Shown here one piece after another: positions 1 through 9,211 of a stretch of DNA of 64,000 nucleotides. Location of the stretch: positions 26,307 to 90,306 of the forward strand of contig JAFWPB010000017.1 in NCBI GenBank assembly GCA_017545245.1, in the 5' to 3' direction. The position numbers and the translations under genes were made by a program. The notes beneath the pieces were generated by a model. That model did not search any database, was not told the DNA's origin, and saw only the letters and a list, made by a program, of their open reading frames with translations. Origin of the DNA: Clostridiales bacterium (GTDB lineage: Bacteria; Bacillota; Clostridia; Saccharofermentanales; Saccharofermentanaceae). The stretch's first letter is position 1, and each line of letters begins with the position of its first letter.

Positions 1-54
1 CTGGCAAAAGAACTGATCTCGGAAGACCCAAAGCTCAAAGCGATCTTGAAGTAA
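1..54 (+). CDS. 3' end of an unidentified gene
   Basis: The window opens inside a plus-strand reading frame that encodes 17 residues (beginning LAKELISEDP and ending AILK) before a TAA stop at 52-54. The next gene runs toward it from 61, so the two are convergent with a 6-bp gap. The fragment is lysine/glutamate-rich and probably helical, which is common for protein C-termini. It is too short to assign; a helicase such as RecG often ends with a similar acidic-helical tail, but this is only a guess. Confidence 0.5.
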   Translation: MAKELISEDPKLKAILK

Positions 55-60
55 AAACGA

Positions 61-714
61 TCATTTCTGTCCGGTCAGGTAATACACCGCGAGCTGTGTG
101 CGGTGGGACAATCCTTCTTTACTCAGGATCGATGTGATGTAATTCTTGACCGTGCCTTCGGTGATGAAAAGTTTTGCTGCGATCTCTTTATTGGAAAGTC
201 CCTCGGCGACCGCTGTAATAATGTCGAGTTCACGCTCCGAATACCCGCTCGGGTCAAAGCCGGAAGCGGCGTTTCCGCTTGCCAGGCCGGGACCGTTCTT
301 CTCCCCTGCAAGCGTTCCAAGAAGATTCTCTTCCATAACACCCATGCCGTGATAGACGCTCTTGATCATCTGCTTAAGGTGGTCCGGTGTGTGGTTCTTG
401 ATCAGGTAGCCCTTGGCGCCATTTTGGAGTGCACGGCGCACGAGATCATCGTCATCGAAAGTCGTCAGAATCAGGACCTTTCCGAGGTTTTCCTCCACGA
501 TGATCTTCGTTGCCTCAATTCCATCCATCTCCGGCATCTGGATATCCATCAGAAAGACATCCGGCTTGGTGACCCGCGCAAGTGCGACCGCCTCGCGTCC
601 ATTGGACGCACTTCCGACTACCTCGAATCCGTCGTCCGCTTCCAGGATGATCTTCATGCCGTCCCGGACAAAATCACTGTCGTCTGCAATAATGACTTTG
701 ATCTTCTCGCTCAT
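61..714 (-). CDS. NarL/LuxR-type response regulator of a Lnr-like export operon
   Basis: This 217-residue protein has an N-terminal receiver domain (about 5-120) with the acidic pair in IIADD and a probable phosphoacceptor Asp57 in LMDIQMPEMDG. A C-terminal LuxR-type helix-turn-helix (about 157-213) contains SERELDII and GLSNKEIAAKL. It should bind DNA when phosphorylated by the kinase encoded just upstream (751-1923). It is the last gene of a minus-strand unit: ATPase, two ABC-2 permeases, kinase, regulator. The same five gene types make up the Bacillus subtilis LnrJKLMN linearmycin-resistance locus, although there the kinase and regulator come first. The inferred role is sensing a membrane-active compound and inducing its exporter; the compound itself cannot be read from sequence. 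Confidence 0.9.
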   Translation of the reverse strand: MSEKIKVIIADDSDFVRDGMKIILEADDGFEVVGSASNGREAVALARVTKPDVFLMDIQMPEMDGIEATKIIVEENLGKVLILTTFDDDDLVRRALQNGAKGYLIKNHTPDHLKQMIKSVYHGMGVMEENLLGTLAGEKNGPGLASGNAASGFDPSGYSERELDIITAVAEGLSNKEIAAKLFITEGTVKNYITSILSKEGLSHRTQLAVYYLTGQK

Positions 715-750
715 ATAATCTCTCCTTCACCTGACGTCCCGCGTCCTGGT

Positions 751-1923
751 TTACTGTGCCGTCTTTTCCTGGTCATGGTCTTCTTTATCCAGAGGGAAAA
801 GCATCGTGACCGTAAACCCGGGATGATTCTCAAAACTCAGCATGCCGCCGACTTCGCGCATTCTCTTTCTCATGCCGGAAATACCCATTCCATCCGTGAT
901 GGTCTCACATCCGATACCATCGTCCGAGATGCTCGCGCGGACAAACTTTTTCACGGCAACGATATTCACGTTAATATGTTTGCACTTACTGTATTTCATG
1001 GAATTGGATACTGCTTCAAAAGCATTGTCCAATATGATCTCCCATTGTTTGTCAGAGATCACCGACAGTTCGCCTTCCGTCGTCAGTTCCGCCTCGACGC
1101 CCTTGCTGTTACAGTCATCAAGGAGGTGGTAGAGCTGGATCATGGCAAGCTGCTTCTTCTCCGGCCGCTCTTTCCGAAGGATCACACGGATCTCATCCAT
1201 ACCGCCGCGGAGCTGGTCGATCACGCCCTGCACCATCTGCTGTGCCTTATCCGGGTCCTTTTGCATAAGAAGTTTGACTGCCTCGAGCTGATACACGGAA
1301 CCGTTGATATTATGCCCCAGTTTGTCGTGCAGTGTCTGGGAAAGTGACGCACGTTCCTCAAGTATCCGGTTCTCAGAAAGAAGAATATTCTTACGGAGTT
1401 CTTCCTTCGCTTCATTCTCTTTTCTGTGGATATCCTGTTTCAGGCTCTGCTCTGTGATCACGTCCTCCGACATCTGTTTTTTATAGGACAGTACGATATA
1501 GTTATGCTGGATATATAAAAGCGCGATCAGAATGATCAGGAAGATCTGGTTTGCCGCTTCGATAGAATTCTGGTAACAAAGTGCTACGCAAAAAGGACCA
1601 GCGAGGAGATACCATTGCGGGGCCAGATGATAGTGGGAAATGATCTCGAAGACCAGAAGCGGACCTAGCATGAGGAAATGCTTCGGCTCCAGATACAAGA
1701 TCAATGCATAGATCATCACACAAAGAAGCAGAAACCACTTCCGGTATGGTCCCGGAAAAACTTCGCGCACGGTCAGGACACTGATGAAAAAAGCAACGAG
1801 CAGGAGCATCCCGACGGATACTCCTGCCTGAAGAAACAGATTCATCGTGCCATATGCGGCAAGCCCGAAAATCAAGGCGATCCGCACCAGTATGAAGAAG
1901 TTTTCCTTAGTTCTTTCTTTCAT
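751..1923 (-). CDS. Sensor histidine kinase, HisKA_3 type, multi-pass membrane
   Basis: This 390-residue kinase has five or six hydrophobic segments in residues 8-150 and almost no extracellular domain, typical of intramembrane-sensing kinases. A coiled-coil-like linker (about 150-195) follows, then the dimerisation/phosphoacceptor helix with LHDKLGH (probable His199). The ATP-binding domain shows NAFEAVSNSMKYS (N box), DDGIGC (G1) and GISGMRKRM (G2). This build is the NarL-partner class and matches the LuxR-type regulator 36 bp downstream. It lies 15 bp after the ABC permease gene, so all five genes are probably cotranscribed. It resembles LnrJ in organisation; ligand detection through the neighbouring transporter is an inference. 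Confidence 0.9.
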   Translation of the reverse strand: MKERTKENFFILVRIALIFGLAAYGTMNLFLQAGVSVGMLLLVAFFISVLTVREVFPGPYRKWFLLLCVMIYALILYLEPKHFLMLGPLLVFEIISHYHLAPQWYLLAGPFCVALCYQNSIEAANQIFLIILIALLYIQHNYIVLSYKKQMSEDVITEQSLKQDIHRKENEAKEELRKNILLSENRILEERASLSQTLHDKLGHNINGSVYQLEAVKLLMQKDPDKAQQMVQGVIDQLRGGMDEIRVILRKERPEKKQLAMIQLYHLLDDCNSKGVEAELTTEGELSVISDKQWEIILDNAFEAVSNSMKYSKCKHINVNIVAVKKFVRASISDDGIGCETITDGMGISGMRKRMREVGGMLSFENHPGFTVTMLFPLDKEDHDQEKTAQ

Positions 1924-1938
1924 AGAAGATCGAAGTGT

Positions 1939-3165
1939 TTACTCCTCTTTCTTTCTCATTTTCAGTCCGACACTGCCTAAACTTAATATTACCATGAGGT
2001 ACGAGGCTGTGACACACAAAAGGAGAAAATAAACTGTCTTATCCTGGATGTAGAACAGCTCCGCTGCGTTGCTGAACCACTTCTGCGGCATAAGATACGA
2101 CATTCCCCGGATGGCTCCGCTGGCATTGTCGAGAGAGAAGTACATCCCGGACAGTGCTGAGCTCATCGACCAGAGTACAAAAGCCGCATATGTTGCCGGG
2201 GCAACCTCGCCTGCCATGATTCCGATAAACAGACTCAATGTACTGAAGATAATGCCCATGAGGAATACCAGAAGGATCAGTTTCCCGTGACTCATGCCAA
2301 GTTTTGTTTCGTCTACAATGAGAAGTGACACGGCCATGATTGCTGTCATCAGTACACTTGTAAAAACCGATACCACAAACTTGGAAACAAAGTACAGTGC
2401 TTCTGCATTTCCTGTCAGGCGGATCCTGGTCAGTACACCATTCTTCTGTTCTTCGATTGCCGTGTGGGCGACGAAAATGCCGCAGAATACAAATCCCAGA
2501 GTAAGGAACGAGAAAGAATAACCCAGCTGCACTTTCATAGATTTTTGCTCTTTGGTAAGTTTATTTCCGGATGAGGAAGCCACCTCGATCAACTGTTTAC
2601 TTGAAGAAGAGTCTTTCAGTGACTGCAGGATCCCGATATCCGGCTGGCAGCACATCTGCGTCAGCGTCCGTCTCACTTCCTCTGCCAGAAGTTCTGCTCT
2701 TTCATCGTCGGAAGTGATGCTAACGATGACCGCTTCTGCGGATTGGCCTGCACGGATCCGCTCGTCAAAATCAGAAGGCAGGAAGACCGATGCACCCATG
2801 CGGTCATTCTCCACATCTTCTTTCACCTGATCGAGATACTCTTCTTTCGTCATGCCGGAACTCTTAAGGTTCAGGACCGAAAACATACCCGTCTCCGAAA
2901 GGTCCTGCATGAAGTATCTGCTCATATCGCTTTCTGCTGCATCGTAGACTTTGACTCCGAAAGTCTGTCCTGAAGTGATATATGCTACTTTATCTGAAGC
3001 CGTGATCTCCAGGACCTCACCCGTCTTCGGCGGATCTTTTGCCACGGAATACTCGATATTCATGGCCAGAAGTCCGACTGCCAAGATCGGCGTAAAGAAG
3101 AGGAAAAACCAGAACCCCTTATTTCGGAACAATATTTTTAATGTAGACCGGATCAATGTAATCAT
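1939..3165 (-). CDS. ABC-2 type transporter permease (LnrN/LnrM-like)
   Basis: The protein has 408 residues from MITLIRST. I chose this ATG because it overlaps the TGA of the upstream permease gene (ATGA), the usual arrangement for coupled genes; a longer in-frame start would run well into that gene. There is one N-terminal transmembrane segment (about 20-40), a soluble extracellular domain of about 170 residues, then five transmembrane segments, as in the ABC-2 family. With 3162-4253 it should form the membrane pair driven by the ATPase at 4255-5007. Export of an antibiotic or lipid-like toxin is inferred from the LnrLMN-like context and not from any substrate motif. Confidence 0.88.
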   Translation of the reverse strand: MITLIRSTLKILFRNKGFWFFLFFTPILAVGLLAMNIEYSVAKDPPKTGEVLEITASDKVAYITSGQTFGVKVYDAAESDMSRYFMQDLSETGMFSVLNLKSSGMTKEEYLDQVKEDVENDRMGASVFLPSDFDERIRAGQSAEAVIVSITSDDERAELLAEEVRRTLTQMCCQPDIGILQSLKDSSSSKQLIEVASSSGNKLTKEQKSMKVQLGYSFSFLTLGFVFCGIFVAHTAIEEQKNGVLTRIRLTGNAEALYFVSKFVVSVFTSVLMTAIMAVSLLIVDETKLGMSHGKLILLVFLMGIIFSTLSLFIGIMAGEVAPATYAAFVLWSMSSALSGMYFSLDNASGAIRGMSYLMPQKWFSNAAELFYIQDKTVYFLLLCVTASYLMVILSLGSVGLKMRKKEE

Positions 3166-4253
3166 GCTCTGCCTCTCTTTCTGAGCTTGGAAAATGCGAT
3201 TGCCAATGCCGAGCAAACTACGGCGATGGCCGCGGAATACAGGAGTGAACTGATGACATAATTGCTCTTTCCTGTCATCGAGAGCTCAACCAATGCACGG
3301 TTTCCGTGATAGATCGGGGATAGAACTTTGCATATATACGGATGCGAAGCGAAAAGGTATGACTCGAAACTTCCGCCGAAGAAACCCATGAACCATACAA
3401 CAGCGAATGAGATCGCGATCGTCAGAACGAGATTGTCGGTGATGGACAGGAACATGAATTCCATCGAGAGCGCCGCGATGACCATAAGGAAGACGATCAG
3501 GGCGGAGAGGATCGGGTTTCCCCACTTGACCCCGAAAAGAAGGATCGAACCAATCGTTGCCAGTAACGAGGCCACACTGACTACCAGTGTGCTGGAACTC
3601 AACTTGGAGAAATAGATCTGCGACTCGGACAGTCCCGCCATACGGAGACGTTCAAGGATGTGGTATTTTTTCTCCGAACTGATGATGCCTGATGCGCAGA
3701 TGATCGCGCACCACAGGAAGTAAGCGATCTCGATGATTCCATAGTAATCGGTCGAATCGATCGCCGGCTGGTGTTCCGGATAAAGAGTGGTCGGAGAAGC
3801 TTCGGCAAGTTCTTTGCCGGTCATGCCGGAAAGTTTCATTGTGGTCATATTTCTCGAATACGATGAAAGAATATACTCCAGTACTTTTGCCTCGGAAGCT
3901 TCATCCTCACGCTGATAGATGCTGTAGCTTTCTTTGCCGAAATCTACGAAGGCGGAAAGCTCGCCGTGGTCTTCTATGATCTTCTTCGGATCCGAACCGG
4001 AGAACTCCTCCATTGTGATCCCCCGTTCTTGACACACCTCGCGCAAAGTCTTCATGCCGTATGAAAAATCACTTTCCGCGTTCATTGTGTAGCCTACCAT
4101 GAATTTCTCTTTGCATTCGTAGCTCTTCATTAACGAGGAAAAAGCACTGGACAGCAACGCGATCATGAGAATGGGAAAAACGATGAAAAGAAGGACATTC
4201 ACCGCACTCCGGCACATCAGTTTCAGATAGTTTTTTATCACATAGCGTGTCAT
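3162..4253 (-). CDS. ABC-2 type transporter permease
   Basis: This 363-residue membrane protein has an N-terminal anchor (about 16-38), an extracellular loop of about 140 residues, and a cluster of five hydrophobic segments from about 170 to the end. It follows the ATPase gene by one base and overlaps the next permease by ATGA, so translation of the three is coupled. The paired permeases are similar in layout but not close in sequence, suggesting a heterodimeric exporter. The end is basic (KLRKRGRA), consistent with a cytoplasmic C-terminus. Confidence 0.87.
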   Translation of the reverse strand: MTRYVIKNYLKLMCRSAVNVLLFIVFPILMIALLSSAFSSLMKSYECKEKFMVGYTMNAESDFSYGMKTLREVCQERGITMEEFSGSDPKKIIEDHGELSAFVDFGKESYSIYQREDEASEAKVLEYILSSYSRNMTTMKLSGMTGKELAEASPTTLYPEHQPAIDSTDYYGIIEIAYFLWCAIICASGIISSEKKYHILERLRMAGLSESQIYFSKLSSSTLVVSVASLLATIGSILLFGVKWGNPILSALIVFLMVIAALSMEFMFLSITDNLVLTIAISFAVVWFMGFFGGSFESYLFASHPYICKVLSPIYHGNRALVELSMTGKSNYVISSLLYSAAIAVVCSALAIAFSKLRKRGRA

Positions 4254-4254
4254 A

Positions 4255-5007
4255 TCAGTAATCCCTCAACTTCTTTCCTGTCAGTGTCAGGAAGACTTCT
4301 TCAAGTGTGATGGAAGAGGTGTCTTCAACTAGCATTTTCTTGAGTTCTTCACTTGTGCCACAAGCGATGATCTTTCCGTTGTCCATGATCGCGATCCTGG
4401 TGCAGACCGCTTCAACTTCTTCCATGTAGTGGCTCGTATAGATAATGGTTGCCCCGTTCTTATTGGATTCCTTGATCTTATCGAGGATGAAGTTTCTTGA
4501 CTGTGCATCGATACCGACTGTCGGTTCGTCGAAGATCAGAAGGTCCGGCTTGTGCCCGATTGCGCAGGCGATGTTAAGACGGCGCTTCATGCCTCCGGAG
4601 AAGTTTTTGGCATATTCATTTTTCTTCTCAAGAAGACCTACATATTCAAGTGATTCGTTGATCGTCTTTTTCAGTTCCGCTCCTTTGATCCCATAAAGAG
4701 AAGTAAAGAGCTCAACATTCTCCCAGGCTTTCAGTTTTCCGTGGATCGCAAGATCCTGCGGAATGTAACCTACTTTTTTCAAAAGTTTCTTCGAATTTTT
4801 TCTGATATCTTCTCCTTGAAACTCGACGGTACCAAGTGTCGGACGGACGATATTGCAGATCATGTTCATCGTCGTGCTTTTTCCCGCTCCATTTGGACCG
4901 AGAAGGCCGAAGATCTCTCCCTTCCTGATCTCAATATTCAGGTTATCCACTACGGTCTTGCTTCCATATTTCTTTGTCAGGTCTTTCGTTCTCAGTATGG
5001 TTTCCAT
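4255..5007 (-). CDS. ABC transporter ATP-binding protein (LnrL-like)
   Basis: This 250-residue ATPase carries Walker A GPNGAGKST (about 38-46), signature FSGGMKRRLNIA, Walker B LLIFDEP and the switch histidine in YTSHYMEE. It is a single-domain ABC-2/DrrA-type subunit. A good ribosome binding site (AAGGAGAT) precedes the ATG. It is the first gene of the five-gene operon, so the promoter should lie in 5008-5070. It powers export by the two downstream permeases. The QDL and EEVEAVC segments are typical of the DrrA/CcmA group. Confidence 0.93.
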   Translation of the reverse strand: METILRTKDLTKKYGSKTVVDNLNIEIRKGEIFGLLGPNGAGKSTTMNMICNIVRPTLGTVEFQGEDIRKNSKKLLKKVGYIPQDLAIHGKLKAWENVELFTSLYGIKGAELKKTINESLEYVGLLEKKNEYAKNFSGGMKRRLNIACAIGHKPDLLIFDEPTVGIDAQSRNFILDKIKESNKNGATIIYTSHYMEEVEAVCTRIAIMDNGKIIACGTSEELKKMLVEDTSSITLEEVFLTLTGKKLRDY

Positions 5008-5071
5008 TGTGAAATCTCCTTTTTTGTGTTTACACCTGTATCATATCTTTTCATCAGGAAATCCCGTAGTG

Positions 5072-5122
5072 AAAAAAGGCAGGTCCTTCGTATGACAAAA
5101 GTCATATGTTGGATCCTGCCTG
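5072..5122 (-). terminator. Rho-independent terminator after the 5149-6237 lipoprotein gene
   Basis: Read on the minus strand, the arms AGGCAGG..CC and GG.CCTGCCT pair around a loop with a second small stem (ATATGAC/GTCATA), followed by a run of six T. It sits just after the stop of the lipoprotein gene and before the promoter region of the ABC operon. Confidence 0.75.
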
Positions 5123-5148
5123 TCTGACTGGTCTTTTTCTGTCGTATA

Positions 5149-6237
5149 TTACTTGATCTCGCAGCCGCCCCACTCCACAACCGTAAATCCATCTCTTTCC
5201 GTTTTCTCCGGTGCCTGCATATGACACTCGACCGGAATATCCAGAGCCTTGTAGCACATGAATACACGAAGCACACTATCCGGCTCCGGAGTCACGTGGA
5301 GCAGTGCTTTTTCCGAATACGCAGCGGACGGGAATGATATAAGATTGAATTTATTGTACTGCATCTGTGGCAGCCAGTAAGAGATAAAATCGTCGATCTC
5401 GCTCTCTGTAAGCCCAACGTCCGTCAGGTATTTCTCGAGGAACATCTCAGTCTCGCATCCCGGAATACATGCCGCCTCTTCGAAAGTCGCGAAGTCCGGA
5501 TCCATATTTCCTTCCCAGAAGAGATAGTCATAGTGGCGTCCATTCGCATAATTGAATAGCGTTCCGTCCGGCGTGGCCCTGACTCTCCAGCCCTGATCCA
5601 GATCATATCTTGGGTACGTGCAGCGAAGATCTCCTTCCACGTCCAGTTTCACTTTCACATCCATCTCCTGCTCCGGATAAAGATAGATGACCGGCTTTTT
5701 CACCAGAGTTTCATCATAGTCAGGATTTGCGGATGCTTTCGTCAATTCGAAACTGCAGAATCCCTGCACATTGCTATCTTCTGTCGTGAATACGAGCACA
5801 TATTTGCCTGGGGTCTGAGTATTCGTTGCAAGAAGAAAACTCGCCGTAGCATCGTCCCCTGCGGGAAGAGTCTTCTCGAATTTCTGTTTCGCCATTCCTT
5901 TGTCCCAGTCCTCAATATCGCGCTCTTTTACGACATACGTAAGGATCTTCACATCCTGACTTGCAGAATACTTCAGTTTTACCTGTACATCGTTGCTGGG
6001 ATCAACTTCCGGGATATAAGTAAGGAAGTTTAACTGCTCTTCGATCTCGATCCTGTCGATATGGAAGGTCTCCTCGGTGCTTTTGCGGCTCCAGAAATAA
6101 AAGTCCTCTTCTCCACAGCTGCTCGTGATCTTATATTTTGAAAACTTCCCGTCAAAGTATTTCGCCATGTCGTTTTTCTTTCCGCAGGCAGAGAGAAGGA
6201 TCATGCCGGAAAGAAGGATCGCCATCAGTTTTTTCAT
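5149..6237 (-). CDS. Lipoprotein with KPVIYLYPE-type domain, unknown function
   Basis: The protein has 362 residues. The ATG at 6237 is preferred over the one at 6243 because AGGAGG lies 7 bases before the former and 1 base before the latter. The signal peptide ends in a lipobox (LLSAC), so the protein should be lipid-anchored outside the membrane. The first half looks like beta-rich accessory domains. From about residue 185 comes the block KKPVIYLYPEQEMDV, then a tryptophan/tyrosine-rich region with GWRV, PDGTLFNY and YLFWEG. I recognise this block from uncharacterised surface proteins of Firmicutes but know no biochemical function. It probably has its own promoter in 6244-6331. Confidence 0.8.
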   Translation of the reverse strand: MKKLMAILLSGMILLSACGKKNDMAKYFDGKFSKYKITSSCGEEDFYFWSRKSTEETFHIDRIEIEEQLNFLTYIPEVDPSNDVQVKLKYSASQDVKILTYVVKERDIEDWDKGMAKQKFEKTLPAGDDATASFLLATNTQTPGKYVLVFTTEDSNVQGFCSFELTKASANPDYDETLVKKPVIYLYPEQEMDVKVKLDVEGDLRCTYPRYDLDQGWRVRATPDGTLFNYANGRHYDYLFWEGNMDPDFATFEEAACIPGCETEMFLEKYLTDVGLTESEIDDFISYWLPQMQYNKFNLISFPSAAYSEKALLHVTPEPDSVLRVFMCYKALDIPVECHMQAPEKTERDGFTVVEWGGCEIK

Positions 6238-6331
6238 GTTCATGCCTCCTGAGAGTTTTTTGCTTCAAATATAAGACGAGGCAAAAATACAAAATGTTGC
6301 AATTCTTTTCAAGAAGCAAACTCAACATGGT

Positions 6332-7966
6332 TTACTTTCCCACGCCGTCCACGTATTCCACCAGCATCTCCGGAATGTACTGATAGTGATGGCTCTTATA
6401 CATTTTGACTTCGCAGGTTTTGCAGCCGTGCGACGTGATTCGCTCGTTCAGATGGGATATCACTTCTGTCGTAGAATCGTTGTCCCCGAAATACTCTTTA
6501 TAATCTTCGTCCTCATCTGTTCCGCCTGTGATCCAGATTTTCTTCTTGATCGTTTCATTGCGGTCGAAGAAACCATAGTCCCGGATCTGCTCTGAATAAT
6601 CACTCATCTCAGTCGAATAGGGAGACCAGAACGCAGGACTGCCCACGATATATGCTCCAAAAGGCTGGTTCTCATACCTATCTGAATTGGTCAGCGCGTA
6701 GTGGGCAAAAACTCCGCCGAGTGAGTGTCCGAACAGTGTCGTGTTTTCATAATCGAAGTGATATATCTCACTTAGGTACGGCATGAGGTTATCGGTAATA
6801 AAGTCGAGAAACTTTTCTTTCCCTTCACAGAACACTGCAGAGCGTTCAACATTATCGGAATTACAGATCGAATAATCCTGACCGATACTGATCACGATAT
6901 GAGGTACCGCACGTCCTTCGTCAATTTCTTTCATGATCTTAGCCGTATCATTAAAGCGCCAGACGGCATCCGTCAGAACGATTGCCGGGTATGTTTTTGT
7001 GCTGTCGTAATTCTTCGGAAGCGTGACGTGTACCACAAAATCTCTGTCCAGTTCATCATCGTGCAGGTGGTATTCGATGACTTGATCTTTGATCGCCGCA
7101 ACGGCATCCTTGTCGAGTTCCCAGGAATAATCCATATCCTGACTTTGTCTTCGATTCAGCTCTTTTTCCCAGAACTGAGACTCTGCCTCAGCATATGTGT
7201 TTTGGGGCAGAAGCTTGTAATTCCCACTCATCATCGCTTCAAACATCCGGATGATATCCTTCTTCATCAGTTCTTTGTCCGAAGTGGAAAGGGAAACTGT
7301 GATATATTTATACTTCTCGCTATCATACATATCCAAAAGGTCCGGAAGTATCTTCAGCAGTTCGTCATAATCCTTATACTCTTCCACATATCCTTCATTT
7401 TTATCATCTAACGCGAAATAATAACCCGGACCTTTATCGTATTTAAAAGAAGGCATGACTATGTCATTATAGTACCTTCCATCCACGATCGCTCCAGGTA
7501 TGTAATGCACGTCATATTGGATATTTGCTGCCATGATCTCGTCCGGATCCTGGCCACTCTCGATATACTCTTCGCGGTGTTCTTCAATATCCTTATTCAG
7601 GGTTTCCGGTTCCCATATTTCGAAGTAAACTCCATCGTTGTATTCATCGGAAGTGATATATGAAGGTTCCGTTGTGGCCTTTACCCATGGCTCATCGAGA
7701 ACCTGAAGCGGCCCCGATACAACCGACGCCCTCTCCTTCTCTGACATGTGATTCACAAGTGCTTTTCCAGAAGGAGAAGTAATGATCGCACTCTTCTTTT
7801 CTTCTACGTCTTCAGTAAATGAACTCTCCTCTTCTTGTGAAGCCAGGCTTGTGCCTAGAACAGATCCTCCCTCTGCTTTCTTCGAACACGCAGAAATACC
7901 TGAAGCAAGAAGCACCATCGCGCATACCAGAGCTGCTTTGTTTCTTATCTTTTTCATTGATGTCAT
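6332..7966 (-). CDS. Lipoprotein esterase, enterochelin-esterase-like alpha/beta hydrolase
   Basis: This 544-residue protein begins with a signal peptide ending in LASGISAC, a lipobox. A linker and N-terminal region (about 30-280) of unknown fold precede an alpha/beta-hydrolase domain of the Esterase_phd type (about 290-540). Visible landmarks are the strand TYPAIVLTD, the oxyanion/Asp region, the nucleophile elbow GHSLGG (Ser about 415) and the closing histidine near CEVKMYKSHHYQ. It likely hydrolyses an ester outside the cell, such as a sugar-linked acyl or feruloyl ester, but the substrate cannot be read. RBS AAGGGAT lies 5 bases before the chosen ATG. It stands next to other lipoprotein genes on the same strand. 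Confidence 0.82.
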   Translation of the reverse strand: MTSMKKIRNKAALVCAMVLLASGISACSKKAEGGSVLGTSLASQEEESSFTEDVEEKKSAIITSPSGKALVNHMSEKERASVVSGPLQVLDEPWVKATTEPSYITSDEYNDGVYFEIWEPETLNKDIEEHREEYIESGQDPDEIMAANIQYDVHYIPGAIVDGRYYNDIVMPSFKYDKGPGYYFALDDKNEGYVEEYKDYDELLKILPDLLDMYDSEKYKYITVSLSTSDKELMKKDIIRMFEAMMSGNYKLLPQNTYAEAESQFWEKELNRRQSQDMDYSWELDKDAVAAIKDQVIEYHLHDDELDRDFVVHVTLPKNYDSTKTYPAIVLTDAVWRFNDTAKIMKEIDEGRAVPHIVISIGQDYSICNSDNVERSAVFCEGKEKFLDFITDNLMPYLSEIYHFDYENTTLFGHSLGGVFAHYALTNSDRYENQPFGAYIVGSPAFWSPYSTEMSDYSEQIRDYGFFDRNETIKKKIWITGGTDEDEDYKEYFGDNDSTTEVISHLNERITSHGCKTCEVKMYKSHHYQYIPEMLVEYVDGVGK

Positions 7967-8050
7967 CCATCCCTTCTTTAATGCTGCCTACATACTACGC
8001 CGCAAACAAGGAGCACAAAGGGAGGCTTTATGGATTTTATGTGGAGAGGT

Positions 8051-9211
8051 TTAGTTAATGATCGCAGCATCCTCCGGACTGTATTTCTTTGAATACAGTG
8101 ATTCGCCATTAACTGCATTTACCATAGCATAATTGAATCCGCAGTTATGTACCTGATCTTCCTCGTAAAAGTAGATGACCCAGACAGGCATTAAGACTGC
8201 TTCATTCGGAGAAGGAAATGATCGTGTCTCTTCATCATATTCGGTCACGCATATATAAGCTAGTTCCATGGCAAAAACATACGCTCGTGAAGACTGTTGA
8301 TAAACGACATAGCCCACTGCGTCCTTTACCGAGTCTAATGCTTTTTCAGCACTGATTATAGGGACATTCTTCATTATTGTCTCAATAATCGTATATTTTG
8401 GAAAAGGTTCAATATGCACGATAGCATCATCACTAACAAAATCTACCATGCTATTCTCGCTGCCTGAAAAAAATGTTTCCATAGTTTCCAGGCATGTTCC
8501 AGGAGTATCGGAAAACACTCCACTCCATTCAAGGATTCTCCAACTCACGGTCCGGTCAGTAAATCCCGTACCACCTACTGGTATCCCATCAATGCGATAT
8601 GGCGTTTCAATATACTTCACCTTATTACTAACAAAACTATGCCCATCAACAATTTGCACGCCTTGAGGATAACCGTCAAAATCGAAAGTGACACTAAATA
8701 CATTTCCACGTCTATTCGCCACGTCCGGTAGTGAAATACTTTCTTCAAATTCATCGACAGATACAATTTCCCAACTTTCCATCGTTTTTTTCCATATATC
8801 CTCTGGCGGTTCAAATCGCTTTGGAAGATCGTGATCTATGGGCATTCCTGAAAACCACTGTGTATACTGCGAAAGGAGCAATGCTTTTTCCCATTTCCCA
8901 TTTTCGTGCAGTTGCTCTGCCTTATCTTCATATCGGATACGATACACGCTTGCCTTTCCCGAAGAATCATTCAAAACAAGCAAATCATCCCTTATTTCCA
9001 GATCAAAAAACCAGGATTCAAGATCTAATCTATCCTGTCTTGCCGGATCAATACTGCTCGTATCAGGTATTGATGTTTCTGATTGCATTAACGTAGTAGA
9101 AATCTTACGGACTTCATCACGAGGATCATATTGATTCTTCTCATCAGACTTGCATCCACAAAGAAATCCCAGGCTGATAATCAATGCAACGATACGTCTC
9201 CTTTTTATCAC
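8051..9211 (-). CDS. Lipoprotein of unknown function, AT-rich cluster
   Basis: This 386-residue protein has a short signal peptide and lipobox (LGFLCGC), then a polar region and a beta-rich body; nothing after the anchor looks like a membrane segment. The C-terminal part (AMELAYICVTEYDEE, PVWVIYFYEED, AMVNAVNGE) vaguely recalls YycH/YycI-type or PepSY-like extracellular regulators that sit beside sensor kinases, but I cannot confirm it. Its start overlaps the stop of the upstream 735-residue lipoprotein by 4 bases, so the two are translationally coupled. Base composition is clearly more AT-rich than the flanking genes, which suggests transfer into this site. Confidence 0.72.
   Translation of the reverse strand: MIKRRRIVALIISLGFLCGCKSDEKNQYDPRDEVRKISTTLMQSETSIPDTSSIDPARQDRLDLESWFFDLEIRDDLLVLNDSSGKASVYRIRYEDKAEQLHENGKWEKALLLSQYTQWFSGMPIDHDLPKRFEPPEDIWKKTMESWEIVSVDEFEESISLPDVANRRGNVFSVTFDFDGYPQGVQIVDGHSFVSNKVKYIETPYRIDGIPVGGTGFTDRTVSWRILEWSGVFSDTPGTCLETMETFFSGSENSMVDFVSDDAIVHIEPFPKYTIIETIMKNVPIISAEKALDSVKDAVGYVVYQQSSRAYVFAMELAYICVTEYDEETRSFPSPNEAVLMPVWVIYFYEEDQVHNCGFNYAMVNAVNGESLYSKKYSPEDAAIIN

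Noticed and set aside
103..1347. Long plus-strand frame (414 codons) across the response regulator and kinase
   Set aside because: It is antisense to two clear two-component genes, has no ribosome site, and its His/Leu/Arg-rich composition is that of a reverse-strand shadow.
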